Below are positions 31,528-33,610 of a stretch of DNA of 33,610 bases, piece by piece. The DNA is from Pseudomonadota bacterium (lineage in GTDB: Bacteria > Bdellovibrionota > FAC87 > UBA2466), in the NCBI GenBank assembly GCA_009927005.1, contig RFNV01000224.1, positions 1-33,610 of the forward strand, given 5' to 3'. Within the stretch, counting starts at the first letter, position 1. Each line of letters starts with the position of its first letter. The position numbers and the translations under genes were made by a program. The notes beneath the pieces are model-generated. The model did no database searches. It saw only the letters and a program-made list of their open reading frames with translations, and was not told where the DNA came from.

Positions 31528-33084
31528 ATGGCTCTACCAGAAATTTCTTTAAACCCCATCAGCAAAGCACAGGCACCCTCAGCTGCTCTTTTAGCTTTTT
31601 TTCAAGCGGAGCCCAAAGAGAAGGGCAAGGAAAAGAAGGAGGAAGTCGTTGCCCATGAACTTCCCGTATTCGCCGGCAAGAAAATGAAAGAGCTAGGTGA
31701 CCTAGAAAACTATCTCAAAGGCGCCCAATGTTTCTGGGGAAAAAAGAATGAGACCTTATTAATCAGAGCCTACCGGTTTGGAGCGGCTTCAAACCTGGGT
31801 CTTATTGGTTTGGGCAAGAAAACAGCTCTGGATACGGATACCTTGCGTCAGGTGGGAGCTGCTACTTATCATTTTCAGAAAAAAGAACAATTAAAAGACG
31901 TTACCTTAGATATTCAAAGCATCCTTAATACGGTTAGAGAATCCAAACGAGCTTACTCTCTTCAAGCATTTTGTGAGGGCTATCTTTTAGCCAGTTATGA
32001 GTACCGAGAGTTTAAGAAAGAAGACAAAAGTCTGTTTTATCCTCAGGGTATTGAATTAGTTGGAATCAAAGGAAAAGATTACGAGAAAGCGAAAGATAGA
32101 GCGCGTGCCCTTGTTGAGTCGATTTTCTTCACTCGTTTATTAGGGGATAAGCCAGGAAATGCTTTAACTCCTAAAGAATTGGGTCGTCTCTGCCAGGAAA
32201 TGGCTCGGAGCAACGGCCTGACCTGCCAGATTTTGGGAACCAAAGAGATGGAAAAAGAAGGTATGGGGTTACTCCTTGGAGTAGCGAGAGGTTCAGCTCA
32301 GGAGCCCCAACTGATTGTGATGGAACACAAAGGTGGGCGCAAAACAGATCGTCCTTTTGTGATTGTTGGAAAGGGCGTAACTTTCGATTCAGGCGGAATC
32401 TCTTTGAAGCCTTCTGATCGAATGGAGGAAATGAAGTATGACATGATGGGAGCCGCCACAGTTGCCGGAGTGATGCAGGCTTGTGCCAAACTGAAACTCC
32501 CTGTGAATGTGATTGGCTACATCGGTGCAGTGGAAAACATGCCTGGAGGCAAAGCTCAAAAACCGGGAGATATTCAACGTTCAGTCAGTGGAAAAACTGT
32601 AGAAATCACTAACACAGATGCCGAGGGCAGATTAGTGCTGGCAGATGTTTTGGAGTACGCCCAAAAACAGAATCCCCAAGCGATCGTTGACTTTGCTACT
32701 TTAACGGGAGCGGTTGTTGTTGCTTTAGGAACAGTTACAACTGGAATTATGGGAACTCATAAAGGACTCATTGGACTCATTAAATCGGCGGCTGAGGCCA
32801 CTGATGAAAGAGTATGGGAGCTTCCGCTTTACGAAGAGTACGAAGAAGATCTCAAAAGTCATTATGCGGATATTCGAAATTCGGGTGGACGGGAAGCTGG
32901 TTCTCAAAAAGGAGCCACCTTCATGAAGTTCTTTGTTGATAAAAAATATCCTTGGGTTCACTTTGACATTGCTGGCTCTGCTTATCATCGAAAAGACAGA
33001 AATTATTTTTCATCAAAGCATGGAGCGGGAGTTATGGTTCGTCTGATGGCTCACCTGCTTCAGAATTGGAAGACTTTGAAATAG
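31528..33084 (+). CDS. pepA: Leucyl aminopeptidase (M17 family)
   Basis: 518 residues, with the two-metal M17 catalytic domain in the C-terminal half. Motifs: GKGVTFDSGGISLKPSDRM (metal Lys and Asp), MKYDMMGAATVAGVM, and the signature NTDAEGRLVLADVLEYA with metal Asp/Glu and the catalytic Arg. The N-terminal 170 residues are the less conserved cap domain with a Lys/Glu-rich insert (EPKEKGKEKKEE, about 29-40). It removes N-terminal residues from peptides in the cytoplasm; some relatives also bind DNA, which cannot be judged here. GGAGG sits seven bases before the ATG. Confidence 0.96.
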   Translation: MALPEISLNPISKAQAPSAALLAFFQAEPKEKGKEKKEEVVAHELPVFAGKKMKELGDLENYLKGAQCFWGKKNETLLIRAYRFGAASNLGLIGLGKKTALDTDTLRQVGAATYHFQKKEQLKDVTLDIQSILNTVRESKRAYSLQAFCEGYLLASYEYREFKKEDKSLFYPQGIELVGIKGKDYEKAKDRARALVESIFFTRLLGDKPGNALTPKELGRLCQEMARSNGLTCQILGTKEMEKEGMGLLLGVARGSAQEPQLIVMEHKGGRKTDRPFVIVGKGVTFDSGGISLKPSDRMEEMKYDMMGAATVAGVMQACAKLKLPVNVIGYIGAVENMPGGKAQKPGDIQRSVSGKTVEITNTDAEGRLVLADVLEYAQKQNPQAIVDFATLTGAVVVALGTVTTGIMGTHKGLIGLIKSAAEATDERVWELPLYEEYEEDLKSHYADIRNSGGREAGSQKGATFMKFFVDKKYPWVHFDIAGSAYHRKDRNYFSSKHGAGVMVRLMAHLLQNWKTLK

Positions 33085-33094
33085 TCTGTATAAT
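33066..33094 (+). promoter_or_regulatory. Sigma-70 promoter overlapping the end of pepA
   Basis: TTGGAA (33066-33071), a 17-base spacer, and a perfect TATAAT (33089-33094). The -35 and spacer lie over the last pepA codons and stop. Transcription would start near 33101, about 26 bases before the next ATG. Confidence 0.7.
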
Positions 33095-33116
33095 GATTGG
33101 TGCACCAAGCAAATAA

Positions 33117-33125
33117 GGGGGGGGG
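33117..33125 (+). repeat. Run of nine G in a ribosome-binding site
   Basis: Nine consecutive G, one base before the ATG at 33127, serve as the Shine-Dalgarno region. Homopolymeric G tracts of this length slip during replication, so tract length could vary between cells. Confidence 0.8.
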
Positions 33126-33126
33126 C

Positions 33127-33610
33127 ATGATCTACAAATTTCTTTGCCGTATATTGGTAGGAGTTCTCATTCTGGGCGCAACTCAAGTGCGAGCAGAGTC
33201 TGTTGAAGATAAGTTTGCTCAGATCTCCCCGACGCATCAGCCTGGATCTGGCGAGTTTATTCATGGCCAGGGTTACGGAAAGATTCTTATCCGAGTGCTG
33301 GTGTTTGGAGCTGTTCCTCAACAGGGAGTGCACTATGTACCTGAGGGAACCGATCTTCTTTTTTCGATACTTTATGCGGGAGGTTACGGGGATAACTCCA
33401 AATTGAATGGAATTACTATCCGAAGAAGAGGCCAACAAGATCTGATTGATGTGGATCTTCAGGATCTGATGAATGAGGGTGGGAGAATCCCCAAGTTGCA
33501 GGATGGAGATATTGTAAATGTTCCCTTTAACTGGAGACGGGATATTCAAACCATCTCATTGATTACGAGCTTCATGGCGGCAATGACTGGGTTTACGCTA
33601 TCCTTAATAG
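33127..33610 (+). CDS. SLBB-domain polysaccharide-export-like protein (3' end cut by window edge)
   Basis: 161 codons are open from the ATG to the window end, translated by hand. A Sec signal peptide is clear (basic start, hydrophobic core, likely cut after QVRA near residue 23). Then a soluble-ligand-binding beta-grasp (SLBB) domain: IRVLVFGAVPQQGVHYVPEG, then LLFSILYAGGYGDNSKLNGITIRRRG, then KLQDGDIVNVPF. A hydrophobic segment begins near 145 (TISLITSFMAAMTGFTLSLI). SLBB proteins often belong to outer-membrane polysaccharide export, but no Wza-type poly_export domain precedes this one, so it is a reduced form. It has a strong promoter (33066-33094) and a G9 ribosome-binding site. Confidence 0.8.
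   Translation, partial: MIYKFLCRILVGVLILGATQVRAESVEDKFAQISPTHQPGSGEFIHGQGYGKILIRVLVFGAVPQQGVHYVPEGTDLLFSILYAGGYGDNSKLNGITIRRRGQQDLIDVDLQDLMNEGGRIPKLQDGDIVNVPFNWRRDIQTISLITSFMAAMTGFTLSLI

Noticed and set aside
1-33610. CRISPR arrays, prophage or plasmid genes, rRNA or tRNA genes.
   Set aside because: Reading the window gave no regularly spaced repeats, integrases, capsid or replication genes, and no RNA gene signatures.

Overview
The window is about 33.6 kb of compact bacterial chromosome with no phage, plasmid, CRISPR, rRNA or tRNA gene that I can see. The gene set is that of a Gram-negative, outer-membrane-bearing bacterium: ExbB/ExbD, lipoproteins, MtgA, SLBB-type export protein and a type IV pilus accessory cluster. 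The gene order TPR protein - ABC ATPase - ABC permease - prepilin peptidase matches the pilG-pilH-pilI-pilD order known from Myxococcus. Together with a proton-pumping pyrophosphatase, an archease and a sigma-54 activator, this points to the former Deltaproteobacteria, most plausibly Bdellovibrionota or a relative. That placement is inference.

Layout. Positions 1-753 (minus): folE, cut by the window edge, behind a small unidentified ORF. Positions 811-2912 (plus): a self-contained unit made of a near-consensus sigma-54 promoter, a 5' stem-loop, a secreted Gln/Asn-rich coiled-coil protein, a structured 3' region and a strong terminator. Positions 2957-3758: a zinc-ribbon protein and a convergent archease. 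Positions 3807-5594 (minus): a sigma-54 enhancer-binding regulator with its own promoter and terminator. Positions 5644-10215: a UvrA-family protein diverging from mtgA and a lipoprotein amidohydrolase. Positions 10223-13050 (minus): rpsA then sppA, translationally linked. Positions 13382-17048: a small lipoprotein convergent with the translation/secretion operon ffh-rpsP-khpA-rimM-trmD, here without rplS directly after trmD.

Positions 17280-20725 (minus): membrane protein, tldD and pmbA, divergent from a C45-type self-processing hydrolase at 20746-22470. Positions 22471-25800 (minus): exbB-exbD and the pyrophosphatase hppA. Positions 25838-30450 (minus): the tightly overlapped pilG-pilH-pilI-pilD set followed by galE and a small zinc protein. 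Positions 30451-30978: the longest non-coding stretch, holding a candidate structured leader and repeats resembling the end of an insertion sequence. Positions 30979-33610 (plus): a membrane-anchored hypothetical protein, pepA, and the 5' part of an SLBB-domain gene whose Shine-Dalgarno region is a run of nine G.

Most genes are conserved housekeeping. The parts deserving attention are the sigma-54-driven secreted protein unit (possibly controlled by the activator 3 kb away, which is inference), the leader-like element before the pil operon, the G9 tract, and several small cysteine-rich or unidentified proteins.
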